Below, in pieces: positions 1-11,334 of a stretch of DNA of 64,000 nucleotides. Both the position numbers and the translations under genes were made by a program. The stretch covers positions 618,001 through 682,000 of the forward strand of contig JAJEKV010000124.1 in assembly GCA_021234155.1 (NCBI GenBank), given 5' to 3'. The DNA comes from Isoetes taiwanensis (taxonomy: Eukaryota > Streptophyta > Lycopodiopsida > Isoetales > Isoetaceae). The notes beneath the pieces were generated by a model, which was given only the letters and a program-made list of their open reading frames with translations, was not told the origin of the DNA and made no database searches. Within the stretch, counting starts at the first letter, position 1; each line of letters begins with the position of its first letter.

Positions 1-478
1 ATATGCTCATGTTTTCAACCACGTCTCCTCTTGACGGAAAGAGGAGTAGAGACCTCAGACAGAGTGTGTGGAAAATACAATGTCCTCTTTCTTTGCATAG
101 CTTCCAAGGGTATCGTTATACAACTCAAACACGACACCAGTTTGCTCAACAAAAAAGGACCACCTTTTAAAGCCATTCACTTTTCAATTGCTGCCCTATT
201 TTCAGCCATAATATCACTTGCCAATATATCCTTTGAGACACTTTCCTCGCTGTCAACAAGACTGTGAGTTTCTTTCCAAGTTCAGTTTGTGCTCCTTTGA
301 TTCTATGTGGCGTGCAGTAAAGTTGTACATCGTGTCATCTCCTCCTCTTCCATATCTCATTTGGCATTCAAGGCATCAAATGCTAAGCACTCCAACTCCA
401 TTGCATCCAAAGACATGAGCTTAAATCGATCTTCCTTACTCTGATTATTTTCTAAAAGTGTGAATCCACCTACATGTA

Positions 479-860
479 TCAGCCCTTGATGCAGGAGTAC
501 AATCTACCTTCAAACTCGACACTCAAACTTGCCTTTCCTTGGTTGGCTGGGATCTGATCTGCAACCTCAATGGCAGCCACATATACTTCTTCTTCCAGCT
601 CATTAATCACGAGGCGTTTTCTCTTCAAGGGCTGTAAATCTTCTTGAGTTTCAGTTACACGAATAACAAACACCTCCTCATCTGTAACTTTGTACCTTTC
701 CTCTTGCCTTTTTGAAAAGGAAGCTTTCTTAACCCAAGAACACAAACTCATGTCCCTCTAAGCCATTGAGCTCATCCAATTCTATAGCTTTTCTTACATC
801 GGCATACATTGCATTTTGCTTCACTTTGATAAAACCAATCTCGGAGCACTTCTAAGTCCC
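479..860 (-). pseudogene. Unidentified gene fragment, frameshifted
   Basis: Two open stretches lie end to end on the minus strand. The first (about 856 down to 735) encodes IKVKQNAMYADVRKAIEL and ends HEFVFLG followed by a stop. The second (about 735 down to 482) is in another frame, starts VKKASFSKRQEERYKV and ends at a stop near 482. They read as one protein interrupted by a single frameshift near 735. The first part has the strand-turn-helix look of a ubiquitin-like fold, which is inference only. A further open stretch on the same strand (about 180 to 60, containing VVFELYNDTLGSYAKKED) may be a more distal exon. I do not recognise the family. No promoter or clear splice sites were found, so a decayed gene copy is the best description. 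Confidence 0.3.
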
Positions 861-1424
861 GTCAATTGTACATATAATAATATTTGTTTCGAATGCCATT
901 TACTACAAATATCAAGTGTTAGAAATTAATATCAAGTGTTGCTAAACATGATTGTAACTTTCATTTTCCACAGATCATAAAAGAAAGAACCACACTCTGC
1001 TTACCACTTAATACAAACTCAAAATTAGCACATGCATATATCCTATAATAAAATAACACGAAATAATATCAAAGAAAGTAGACCAACCCTTAAGTCCTAG
1101 TCTCAACGTCCAAGCGAGCTCGCAAAAACAAAGGTTATTGAGAAAAAGTATGTCGTTAATGGATCTGTAAGAGTGCTTGCATCTGCAAGAATGCTTAGTA
1201 ACATAATTTACTCTAATATAATTTTCACCATCTAATAATTATCACAACCTTCAACATCTTAGTAAAAAATGTCATTATTAGTAACTATAAATCATTTTTG
1301 GAGAATACCAGAGATTGAAAGTTGCTTGCCTTCAGTCTTTTAATACAAATAATAGAAGGACCCTTTTTTTATTTCTGCCTCTTTATTTTGAATATTGGTT
1401 GTTACCATCCTTAGATTGAAAGGA
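861..1424. other. AT-rich spacer, nothing recognised
   Basis: This AT-rich intergenic sequence has no open frame of note, no terminal repeats and no RNA gene signal that I can see. Confidence 0.4.
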
Positions 1425-1665
1425 TCAAGATGTTAGTGAGGGATTTGGCAGCTGCAGAGTTGGAGGTAATAGAATTGAAAGTTGAAGCTGAGGATTTACG
1501 GTTTCCTAAAGATAATGCTCCATTCTTTTGTTCTTGCTGTTAATTAATTTCTGAAACTTTTTTCATGATTTAGGTATCTATTCCTTGCAGCTTCTACACC
1601 AAGATTCTCCAGCAGAATCGACAACTACGAGCAGTGTATGGATAGATCATGACATCATGAATGTA
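1425..1665 (+). other. Possible exon relics with coiled-coil coding potential
   Basis: The plus strand at 1425-1550 reads RIKMLVRDLAAAELEVIELK and continues acidic and helical to a stop, so it looks like a coiled-coil segment. A candidate acceptor (TTGCAG) near 1590 is followed by an open stretch reading LLHQDSPAESTTTSSVW. The two could be neighbouring exons of a lost gene. No start, no conserved family motif and no third exon were found. Confidence 0.2.
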
Positions 1666-2462
1666 AACATTTGGCCCCTGAATTGTAATGTGTATTTTTG
1701 CTTTGTTTTGATTAATCTAAGGTCTAAAGAGATGGTTTTCTTTAGGAGGAAGCAAAAGCGGTAATGGTGAGTACATCGTGGTAACAGCTTATGGTGGTCT
1801 AAGTCAAATGCACAGTGGTAAGTATACTATCTCAGTCAATATCAAAGGGTGTCTGATTGAATTCTAAGCAACCTTGTATGATCCATTCTCTTTCTCTTTT
1901 TTCTCTAGATCTATGATGCTAGATAACACTTCCTTTTGGGCATATACAATCGTTGGTCTGTCAAACATGTTTGCTAAAGTAGACCAAATGTAAGAATATA
2001 TTTGATGTGCCACATTTTATCCAAACCTTGAAAAAAGTTATTAACATCAGTCCACGCCTCATCACTGTTCCAAAATGGTGCCCTTCAAGAATGCTCTCAT
2101 ATCTTCGATCAAGGTACTCAACTCATGCTTATGTTCAACACAGACTGTATATTTCTAATTTAAATTATTATTTAATCGTGTGTTACCTTCAGATGGATTA
2201 TTATAGGAATTAAGTGACAGCTCTACGCAAAGCGCACAATTTGCTGCATCTAACACATATAGATTCAAAAACTAGCAACAATGAAACTCTTGAGCCAATT
2301 CAGAAGCTGTGATTCAGAGCTAACTACAAGGCTTTAAATCTGTTGTTTGATTGTACGTCAACTTGATAAATCAGTTGCAACTTTGTAAATCCAATGACAA
2401 CTTCAAATGTTGTTACTCCAAGATTGTTCTAACAAATTTGATGATGACTATTACAAAAAAAT
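1666..2462. other. Spacer, nothing recognised
   Basis: This is an AT-rich stretch with only short open frames lacking codon bias or motifs. Confidence 0.35.
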
Positions 2463-2650
2463 CCCTTTTTTTTTTTTTTTTTTTTTTTTGTGCATTTGTA
2501 AGTCGTCGCAGCTCATTGCAGCCTTCAATGGGCTGATACCCTATGGGTGCCACCTCAGCCCCTTGTCTGAAAGCAAGAGTTTGCAGCAGGGAAGGGTTGC
2601 AGTATATAAGTAACAAGTACCGCTCATGAGCTAAGCCTTGTGACTGCAAC
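2463..2650 (-). mobile_element. SINE-like retroposon with poly(A) tail (candidate)
   Basis: A run of more than 20 T at about 2465-2490 on the plus strand is the poly(A) tail of something transcribed on the minus strand. About 160 bp upstream of the tail on that strand is TTAGCTCATGAGCGG, which resembles a tRNA A-box. A clear B-box (GGTTCGANNCC) is missing at the expected distance, and I could not find a target-site duplication. The size and tail fit a SINE or a short processed retroposon; its origin is unresolved. Confidence 0.3.
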
Positions 2651-2935
2651 TATGATCTAAGGCTAAAATCAATCTAAAATAGAAGAAGACGAGTGAAGCA
2701 AATGGAAAAATAGATTGATGGATTGGTTTAGGTGCTGCAGCACATATATTGATGTGGAGAGCGAGTAGCACATGAACATGCTTAAAGTCACTAACATCCT
2801 AGCTACAAGCATACATGAGATCATGTCACCAACAAATAGATCAAGAGATATGTTTTGTACCCGATTTAGAGGTTTGCAACCAAGCTCTTGGATTGTGTTG
2901 CAAAGCAGGGCAAGATATATTCTGCAGTTGGCTTT

Positions 2936-3121
2936 TTAGCTGACTCTGGAGATGAGCTGACGCAGAATCATTTTTACTTCTTGAAATTGCGGTATGGTCT
3001 CGATTTTGCAACTCCATTCCTTACTCACGGCTTTGAATCGTATTAGGTCATAATATGAAGCAAACTGTAGTATTGAAAGGTGTAGGTCTGTGGGCAGTTT
3101 CCCCCAAATTGACGGATCCAT
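2936..3121 (-). pseudogene. F-box domain fragment
   Basis: This 61-codon minus-strand reading frame starts at an ATG at 3121 with MDPSIWGKLPTDLHLSIL and continues FASYYDLIRFKAVSKEW. That is an F-box motif, the roughly 40-residue segment that binds SKP1 in SCF ubiquitin ligases. It stops soon after the F-box, with none of the C-terminal substrate-recognition region of a normal F-box protein (usually 300-450 residues). It is closely similar to the F-box starting at 4655 on the opposite strand, so the two are inverted duplicates. A single-domain relic is much more likely than a functional protein. Confidence 0.6.
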
Positions 3122-3278
3122 TGTCGCTGAAACTATGAAGCTTTTTCATAAAAGGTAAAAGGTTCGTGTTCCAAAAATAAAGGGTGTGTTTTTAGTCTAA
3201 AAGTTACATACAGGGCAAGTACGGTATCCATTTTAAGCGCAGAATAATAAGGGCGTATGAATCTCGGGCTATGCATGC

Positions 3279-3469
3279 CACGTAAAGAACAATTAGGTGC
3301 TGTTCTGCCCCCTCGTCCAACCCTATGCCGCCACGTGGCCATTTTTAGCACATTTTCATTTCCACAAAGTACACTGACAAAATGTTCAATTTTTTTGTGG
3401 CAATTCTCTGCTCCAGCCAATAGATTGTTGACACGTGGCGCAGAACAGCCCTAACTCTCCTCCACGTTA
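3279..3469. mobile_element. MITE-like element (ACGTAA...GTTCTGCC family)
   Basis: The left end (3280-3309) contains ACGTAAAGAACAATTAGG then TGCTGTTCTGCC. The right end (about 3437-3469) contains GGCGCAGAACAGCCCTAAC then CTCCTCCACGT, its imperfect reverse complement. The element is about 190 bp with no coding capacity. The ends resemble those of three elements at 29.4-31.1 kb (ACGTAAA ... AGTTA ... ATTCTG), so this appears to be another member of the same family. It lies between the two inverted F-box copies. The flank TATA at the right end may be part of the target site. Confidence 0.55.
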
Positions 3470-3649
3470 TAGGAAAGCTCCTGCTGTGGAAACAGGGCGA
3501 CCCGCGGCCATAACCTATATTGCAAGCCTGCAATGCCAAAGTTATAAGATGTTAAAGTTTGCGGGGTGTTGGGTACCAACCAGCCATTACAAGAAGTCCA
3601 ACTTAGAAGCCAGAAAGCTCTGCCGCGCTAATGTCGGGAAGGATAGAAC

Positions 3650-4500
3650 ATAGCTGCTTCAAGAACATCATCAAGAGTGCTACCTATTTAATCCTGGGGT
3701 GAAAGTCACATACTTTAGTTTTATAATTCTAAATGTTTTCACTTGCATTACAGCAATTGCTTTGTCCTTTCCTAGCCTCAGATCCTAAAAACCACTTGCC
3801 AAGCTTAAACATTTTTCATAAGAAAACTTGAAGAGCCATAGTATAAAATCCAGTCTTCTCAACTCAAGAAGAATGTCATACTGAAGCATACAAAACATAA
3901 TTGTCTCTTAAACAAAACCTGCAGCTTGTGGATGGAGCTCCATGTTCCTCCTGGCTAAATTGGCAATGTGCTCATCTTCATACAGGCGTTTCCACATAGC
4001 GATGGGCAAAATATGAAACCGTGCACCGTGAAGATATGGAGCTATTTTTGGACTAGGAAATTTATACAAATAAAGTCATGGCCTCCATAATGTACGTATC
4101 TAGAACAAAAGCAACAGTTTTCAATGTGCTCTACTTTCCAGAAATGCAAATTGTATTCGAAGTGTAGTTTATGCTGGATTAATGGGGCTTTAGCTCCGTG
4201 ATACGATGAAAACTGAAATCTCTGGGAGTGTACTTTATGCTGGACTAATGGAAGTTTAGTTCCCTGCTACCGTGAAAACAAATCAACATTCAGACTGTGA
4301 AAGAACCAAACAACCACTGAAGCTTTTCTCAATTCCAAATTGCATACTTGAAGCTGTGGATCTGAAAGGGGCAATTATCTACTGTTCTAAGGTAAAAATG
4401 TTGCAGCTCTACTTAAGAATAAGAGTAGAATAGAACAGAATAACCCTGTTATGAGAAAGGTACGGAAGAGGTACCTTTTCAGATGACTAAATAATGCACG
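3650..4500. other. Spacer with a 66-bp direct repeat
   Basis: No gene is recognised between the MITE region and the F-box copy. Within it, about 4162-4227 is repeated in tandem at about 4228-4290 (both begin GTGTA.TTTATGCTGGA.TA), a degenerate two-copy repeat. It lies upstream of the F-box copy and could belong to its former promoter, but no motif supports this. Confidence 0.4.
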
Positions 4501-4654
4501 AAGTAACTTCGAAAGTCAATGGGAGACCTGCAACACTTCGGTTCGATAGAGGGCCGAAAACGCGCTGAGAACAGGGCTGGGATCCTGTGTTGCAATGAAC
4601 AATTTTACCAAAATCTCTTATGGCGCTATTCATTCTCGTGGCAACGTCAGTGCC

Positions 4655-5727
4655 ATGGATCCGTCAATTTGGAGGCAACTACCCAGAGAGCTACACCTTT
4701 CAATACTACAATTTTCTTCATCTTCTGACCTAATTCGCTTCAAAGGCGTGAGTAAAGAATGGAGGAGCGCGATTAAGGGCATAGTGCTAGCTAGAAGCAT
4801 GGATGTATTAGCTAGAAGCATGGACCCATGGATCATTAGGGCACCGCCCAATTCCGTTTTGTCGATTTACAATACAGGCAAAAGAGAATCAGGCATGTGG
4901 CAACCATTTCCCTATTCTCGCCGCTTATCAAATCTTCTTTTCACAGGGATAAGCGCAGGAGGCTTGATGTGTTTCGTCGGCCCAAAGGATTTGTTTGTGT
5001 ACAATCCCTCCACCATGGATTTGCTCAAGCTGCCACCATCGCCGCACTATAACAAGGTAAACTGCCATGGGAATGCAGCTCCGGCAGGAATTTGCTTTGA
5101 TAAACACTTCAACTGCGCATGTTCGCACTTTGTGGGGATGGAAGTTCTGGATTCAGGATTATATCGCGTGTTCCTGGTGCACAAAGGAGGCGAGAAGGAT
5201 CAGTTTCAGTTCAGAAACAGGGAAGTGGAACCCTAACCCTAACTACATACCTTTGCTAGAACGCGATAGTTGCTTCATGGGTAATGCATATGGAAAAACT
5301 GCCATAATCAATTCCACTTTCTACTTTGTTATTACAAGTAATTCAGGCTACACTCTCAAAGTCTTTCCACTTTGCACATGAAAAGGTTCACACCCTAGTA
5401 AGCTGGAACCAAGTGTCAAACTGCAACTTTTACCTTGTGGCCTCTGGAGGGAAATTGATGCAAGTTCGGAGTCATGAGGTATTTCATTCGTCTCATTTAT
5501 TCCTTGATATCCTTGTATTCAACCAAAAAAATATTAAATGGGATCATCTCAGCACCCTGCCCCATCAATTGATAGAAGGCCTTGTGGGGGAACATTGCTG
5601 TCATCGTGCAACTTTGTCTCTTTCAGCAAGTGAGACCCAGATTCTTATTTCTAATTCGCTTAAGAGCGTTGTTTACGACATATTACTAGACAATTGGTTT
5701 AGCATTGATGCAACATGTGTAATTTGA
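4655..5727 (+). pseudogene. F-box protein gene copy with two frameshifts
   Basis: The ATG at 4655 opens MDPSIWRQLPRELHLSIL, an F-box at the extreme N-terminus, followed by DLIRFKGVSKEWRSAI. An upstream in-frame ATG at 4595 would add 20 residues, but the start at 4655 matches the sister copy at 3121. The body has features typical of plant F-box C-terminal regions, such as LFVYNPSTMDLLKLPPSP. The frame changes near 5200-5215, continues as WNPNPNYIPLLERDSCF, changes again near 5365, and runs to a stop at 5725-5727. The complete protein would be about 355 residues, normal for the family. It would act as substrate adaptor of an SCF ubiquitin ligase. With two frameshifts it is probably a young pseudogene, unless introns or base errors account for them. 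Confidence 0.65.
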
Positions 5728-6194
5728 AGCTATTATAATTATGTGTCCCTATTAATGTAGATTATTCTGGAATAGTGTTGCGTATTACGAAAGGTCCTAC
5801 CCCTTGAGCATTTATTATGTTTTCTTAATATCTTTCTCTTCAACATCCACTCCTCAATCTTGGAGCTATGGTTCAAAAATAGGGGGGTTTGGCCGCAAAA
5901 AATCCAGCCATCCTTAAAAATTCTGATGTGATAAAAACAATTCCAGCGATTTTATGACTATTTTTGCAAAAACTTTTTTTTTTTGTTTAATAATCCTTAT
6001 TGCTTGGCAACGTGAATATCTAACAAAGATACGTTTAATGTCTTTGTCCTTCACGTTTTGATGAGCACATGAGTAGGAAGTAATTGATTCCGGTCTTTGA
6101 GCTCCATTACAATTTTGAAAGTAGCTCAATCCCTCAATCCCTAAAACAATTGAATTGGTCGTTATAAAAAAAAATATATAGATTCAAGATAAAA
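5728..6194. other. Spacer downstream of F-box copy
   Basis: AT-rich sequence with a T run near 5968-5982. A short minus-strand open frame covers about 5914-6129, but it has no recognisable motif. A retroposon remnant is possible; nothing is firm. Confidence 0.3.
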
Positions 6195-6500
6195 AATAAT
6201 CACATTAGCTCACTGGATACATTGGTTAAAGTAGTTTTATTAAGACATTGAGTTATTTTGGTAGAGGTTCGAGCCCCCGTATTTCATATTCCAAAATCTT
6301 AGGTAAAGCCATATAGAGGTTCGATATTCCCTCAAAACCTTAGGCGAAATCGTATTTCATATTTCAAAATCATAGGCGCCTCCAATTGTAAATGACTATA
6401 AGCAAAATGAGAGGTGCCCAGAGGCCCCAACATACGATCTGGATCATAGGATCGACGAATCCGACGACTGTGGTAGTCCATGGTGCACCTCTTTTAGAAT
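6195..6500 (+). mobile_element. tRNA-derived SINE (candidate)
   Basis: TTAGCTCACTGG at 6205-6216 fits a tRNA A-box and GGTTCGAGCCC at 6266-6276 is a perfect B-box, so an RNA polymerase III internal promoter is visible. The 50-bp spacing between boxes is longer than in most tRNAs and fits a SINE head better than a tRNA gene; no acceptor-stem pairing is seen. The tail contains a 71-bp internal duplication (CGTATTTCATATT at about 6279 and 6350). The 3' boundary and target duplication are not resolved. Confidence 0.45.
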
Positions 6501-8127
6501 ATGTAGCAAAATAACTTAAATATACCCAGCTTTCACAGTTTTAAATTTGATAGGCCTATAGGCCTTTGTTTTTCTCTTTTTGAGTGCAACCAAAGGTTAA
6601 GATTCCTATTAACATTTCTTATGATAAACAAAATATGTAGAAACACAAAATGGGTACTATTTTCTATGCCACGAGAATAAACAACTCACATGTTTTCTGT
6701 TTTCACTCTTAATGTAGTTCCTATATTCTATGTTTTATACTTATGTGGTGTAGATCCATTCTGGACCCAAGATCTTTGTGGTCCATGTGACCAAACCAGG
6801 AAAGCGCCAAACAAGTCTCTATGTTGTTGCTGAAGCTTGCTTATCCTTTTTAAGACACTTTTAGCCGGAATCTTTCCCAAGCAAGCCCAAACAGTTGGAT
6901 GCAGGAAGAGTCCTATGAGTTTAAGGTCTTTGTTATTCTAAGGTATTACATTACCAAAAGCATTAGCTTCACTTCTTTCCTATATGGCTGCAATGTTGTG
7001 ATTATTTATAAGTATTGAACCCGACTACATTTTATCTACATTTTACCTATGGCTTACTCAGATTCGTATTCTGACTTTTGCTTTGAATCCAGAATATTTA
7101 GCCAACATATGATTCAGATTTTGAGCTATTATTTGTTTGGACAGTCATCCTTCTATTTCAAGATGTTCATTTCCTTCTTCAACACTGAAGCTTCTGTAGC
7201 ATTTATCTGTTGACACATCTTGGCATCTCTAGTGGTACCACATATATATCATATGATGATCATTATCAACAGCATTGCCATCAGAAACTTACAAGTACTA
7301 ATGCTGCTACACTGACATTCAAGATACTTATTGCTTTTGGTCAATGTCTTTATGTCTTTTTTATAATCGGGAGTGTAGTTATTGCCATGATGCAAAAACC
7401 AATCGATGGCAGCATTTGGGTTGCACTTTCCAGAGGCAAATAGTTTATGTTGTTTTTAGAATCCAATAGCATTTGACATTAGGTTGGCATTGACATGTGG
7501 ATTTTATTATCCCACCACAAGACTTTCTGCGATTTAGTAGATCTGGCATCACATTCTTAGTATGAAAAGAGGAGGATTCGAGCTCAACAGATGAGGGGAT
7601 TTCCGTTTTCCATGTCTTCCAGTTATCACATCCAACGTCACTTTTTTGGTACTACTTAAAGTTGGCAACGACTATAATCTCTGATTATAACACGATAAGT
7701 TTGCATAGGAAGTTCAAGTTTTACCTATATGGGTAGTGGGTAGTTGTGGTCCTTTTAAATGGAGACTGTACTGTTTATTATTTGTATAGGCTCCAGAGTT
7801 GACATCCTTTTTTTTTATTTGTAATGTATTGAGATGAGTTATTTTGCAATTTCTAGAGTTAAAGACCAGAGGAGTCTCTTAAATTCTAAGACTCAACTCT
7901 GTTTGAAAGAATTGATGACTCACATTGTAGTAAGCTATCTTCCTTTCCATTTGTTTGCTGGTATACTTTGAACATGCCTTACAAATTCTAATGATCTGTA
8001 TTGTAACCTTTGATTGATTTTCGTTCCTGATTCCTGACAAGTGTCTATTATGCGGGATAGTAGGGAAATGACCTATTACGGAGATACCATCTCCCTTGAA
8101 GATCTATTTTCCAGTTAAGATAATGCC
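6501..8127. other. Spacer, nothing recognised
   Basis: This is AT-rich intergenic sequence. One 77-codon plus-strand frame at 7210-7443 contains a hydrophobic stretch near its end (FGQCLYVFFIIGSVVIAMM), but it has no flanking support and is likely chance. Confidence 0.35.
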
Positions 8128-8695
8128 ATCGATCCGAGACAACGGATCGGTATTCTCGAATGGGCGAGCATGCATCTCTCCCATGCATGCAAATGCATTG
8201 CATGCATTTTCTGGGGTCTGGTTCATTTGTGGATCACTATTTCTTGCAGGTTCTTCCTCGACTTTTCATCGGCATTTTCTCCTCTCTTAGCAGTTCCTTT
8301 GACTCTCTTTCTTTAATACTAGACAGGGGAGGGGCTTCTCCTTGCTTAGTTTAATAGTTTGGCGTCCTTTTCCATGTTGTGACGTGTTCTTCCCCGATTT
8401 TGTCCCTTTTTTGGCCATCTTTCAACCTTCGCCCTTGATCCCGTTTTGATAAGGAAGTTCTCTTTTTGTCGGGAGCTTTTGTCTGTTTTTATGCGAGCCC
8501 TTATATTCGAGAATTCCATCGATCCAAACCATCGGATCGGTATTCTCGAATGGGCGAGCATGCATCTCTCACATGCATGCATGCATTGCATGCATTTTCT
8601 AGGGTCTGGTTCATTTGGGAATCACTATTTCTTGCAGGTTCTTCATCTACTTCTCATCGGTCTTTTTGCCATTCTCAACAGTTCCCTTGACTCCC
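8128..8695 (+). repeat. Direct duplication of a ~180-bp segment
   Basis: About 8128-8308 and 8517-8695 are closely similar. Both contain CGGATCGGTATTCTCGAATG, GGGCGAGCATGCATCTCTC, an array of ATGCATGC, then GGTCTGGTTCATTTG and TATTTCTTGCAGGTTCTTC. The copies are about 390 bp apart and diverge by small substitutions. The GCATGC-rich part could form local hairpins. A smaller duplication follows at about 8738-8846 (TCGCGTGGCA.GCGTGACCAG twice, about 55 bp apart). The CTTGCAG/GTTC boundary present in both copies resembles a splice acceptor, so a duplicated exon edge is possible. Confidence 0.6.
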
Positions 8696-8962
8696 ACCCA
8701 CCCTCCCTTAATGTGTATATTATTATAAATATTGTTTTTTGTCGCGTGGCACGCGTGACCAGCTTCGCTTTTTCACGGTGTAAATGTTACTTTTTATCGC
8801 GTGGCATGCGTGACCAGCCCCTCGCTTTTTCGAGGTTTTTTCTCTATTGTTTTTGTTGGTGATGTGCAGGTCCAGAGATGAAGCAAAACTTCGGTATTCT
8901 ATGTGGCGTATGGGTTTTTTTGTGGGAACGTTGAGCAGCCTTGCGTTGTCCATAGTTTTGTC

Positions 8963-9128
8963 AGGTACGTTTAGTACGGTACGGGTATTAAACGTACTTA
9001 ACATATTAATACCGTATGCATACCTCTCATTTAAAAAGTACTTTAAATATGTTTTTTGGATTTATAAAATACTTATTAAATACGTAAAATACGTACTTTA
9101 CGTACAGTACGTTAAGTACTTCCTGTAA
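8963..9128. repeat. TACGTA-rich tract, left of LINE
   Basis: This tract is dense in GTACG/TACGT words (TACGTACTTTACGTACAGT near 9087). It contains GTACTTAACATATTAATA, which matches the inverted sequence of the tract at 12,002-12,150 on the other side of the LINE. It may be one end of an older element into which the LINE was inserted. Confidence 0.4.
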
Positions 9129-9552
9129 TTTTTTCAAACTATTATTTCTTGTATTGCAGTTGAAATAGTTGCAATAACAACTAGTATGAAGAACTTCAAG
9201 TTTTAAATAACGAACCAGAATATATTACTCTAGAAAATTAAGTATTTCTAAAAGTTTTCAATCCAAAATATTTCTATATAAGAGTTATATCTCCTCATAT
9301 TCTAGTTTGCAATCTACACCTACAGACAAATAAATTTAAGTTATTGTTGCTCATTGTTGCCTGACCTCTATATTTCTTTCCTGGCATGAATGCAAGCTAC
9401 TGAAGTATTAAGGAGAAGGTCTGCCCCCTGCCATGATAAAACAAGAAGAAAGGTGGATCTGCCTCCATCTCCATTCTGATTTAGCGACTAGGGTAAGAAG
9501 AAAGAGGAGGAAAATGCAAAGGTTTTGGGTTTTTATTTGCAAGAAGATTGGG

Positions 9553-9583
<31 letters not shown>

Positions 9584-9700
9584 ATTTTAAGTATAATTCC
9601 ATAATTTCCCTAATGTTTAAAGTCTCCTCATGTGTTTTTTTCCTCCTATTCTATGATATATAATAATGTATTTTTCTTAATGTATTTTCCTAATGCTGCT

Positions 9701-10600
9701 TCTGGAATTCACCTGAATTATACCAAGTGTTCTATTCTAGCTGATGGCTCTTATCCTGATCTCAACACTCATGGTATCAAGTTTGTCCCCAATGGGCAGT
9801 ATTTGACCCTCCTAGGGCTCCCCTTTGCAGTGCATATGTCTCATAAGATTGCATGGCAGCCTCTCATTAACAGGATCAGGAAAAAGCTTCTCCTCCTTAA
9901 AGGTTCCTTGTCTCTGGCTGGGAGAATCTTGATAGCCAATGCTGTCCTTGCTAGCAGTCATGTTTACTTTTCTTCTGCTTTGATTGCTGACAAAGCCTCT
10001 TATAGTAAGATTGAGCAGTGTATTAAAGAATACATTTGGCAAGGTACTCATCTATCTGCCTGGGACCAGCTGACACATAGTAAAAAAGCAGGAGGATTGG
10101 GATGTAAGTCCCTGTTTCTTCAGGCCCAAGTTCTTGGGGCTAAAAATGTTTGGAAAGCCATCTCAGGTTTCCAATCTCCTGCTATGGACTTTATCAGATT
10201 CTGGCTTAATAAGAGCAAACCCTTAGGAAGCCCCTCTATTAAACATCAGCTCCCAGACTCGGCCTTTTATAATTTTCAATGTGCAGCCAATACTTCCCCT
10301 CTTCTTCAGGAGTATCTTTAAAGCCTGGGAAAAGGTAGCTGCAATCTTTACTCATGACAAACTCTCAAATTCTGTGAGGGATACTTCCATTTTCTAGTCA
10401 CCTGTGATGGCCCCTTGCTCCTCCCTAGCCATGGCTATAAGCCATCCGACCTGCTACAAAAAATGGCATTCTGCTAATATTCTTTATGTCAGAGATCTTA
10501 TTGATGATGAGGAAAACTGGATTCCTTGGGAAGTGATTAAAAAGAAAGTGGGAGGGAGTGCTACCCATATAAGAAAGTTGTCCAGATTTACTCCCCCTTC
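9701..10600 (+). pseudogene. LINE reverse transcriptase, C-terminal part
   Basis: The first frame runs to a stop at 10,319-10,321 and contains GIHLNYTKCSILADG, YLTLLGLPF, SLAGRILIANAVLAS and GGLGCKSLFLQAQVLGAKN, the usual order in the segment of plant LINE ORF2 downstream of the RT active site. It continues in the next frame as FKAWEKVAAIFTHDKL, meets a stop near 10,396, then resumes as CYKKWHSANILYVRDLID up to about 10,600. The catalytic aspartates lie upstream of the truncation and are absent, so this copy could not reverse-transcribe. Confidence 0.75.
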
Positions 10601-10636
10601 TTAGGCAAAGATGGTAAAGGGGAAAGTCATTCATCT

Positions 10637-11334
10637 TTGAACTGGTTCTTCAAAATCAAGAGGAGCTATAAAGTTTCTAAGATTTATCATGCATGTCTTC
10701 CTCAAAAAAGCAAAAAACATGCCTCTCTCCAAGGCCTTTCTCCCAAGAACTTTAAGAAAATTCTTCAATCCAGTTGGAAATCCTATGCCTGCCCTAAGAT
10801 TAAAGTTTTCTCTTGGCTCATTCTCCATAATGCTATTTTGAGCAATACTAACATGATCAAGAGAAAGTTTAAGTCTGTTCATAGTGCTTTCTGCCAGCTC
10901 TGTAATACTCATGACGAGTCAGTGCTACACATTTTCACTTGCCAAAGGATTCAGGACTTTTGGAGATGGTTGACTTCGATTGCGGTTTAAAAATCCACGA
11001 CCTTGATTACGTTTCAAGTATTTCCCAATTCTTCCAGCTCGAATTCCAATGTCAATGCACAATTTTACAATTAGCCTTGTGGATAATTTGGAAACATAGA
11101 AATAATGTGGCTCTGGCAAACAGGAAATGTGACCTTAACTGGATGAAGCTTAATTTTCAATTTGAACTTATCAGATGTGCCATGGCTCATAAGGCTCTAA
11201 AATTAGAAAAGTTTGACTTGGATTGGCTGAATTGGGGATCCTTCAAGTCTAACTTTTTTACTATTCATTTGGATTCTCTCATTGACTTGAATGCATTAGG
11301 TGGAATGACTTTCTTGAGGTGTGGAGGTTTTTAG
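10637..11334 (+). pseudogene. LINE zf-RVT region and C-terminus
   Basis: The frame at 10,637-10,990 contains FKIKRSYKVSKIYHACLP, CPKIKVFSWLILHNAILS and CQLCNTHDESVLHIFTC. This is the zf-RVT zinc-binding motif (C..C....H....H...C) found C-terminal to the RT in plant LINEs. The reading then shifts frame near 10,960 and goes on to about 11,334, including LQLALWIIWKHRNNVALAN, the usual post-zinc segment. It lies in one orientation with the RT piece upstream and the poly(A) downstream. Confidence 0.75.

Noticed and set aside
6205-6276. Functional tRNA gene.
   Set aside because: A- and B-boxes are present, but spacing is too long and no acceptor, D or anticodon stems pair.
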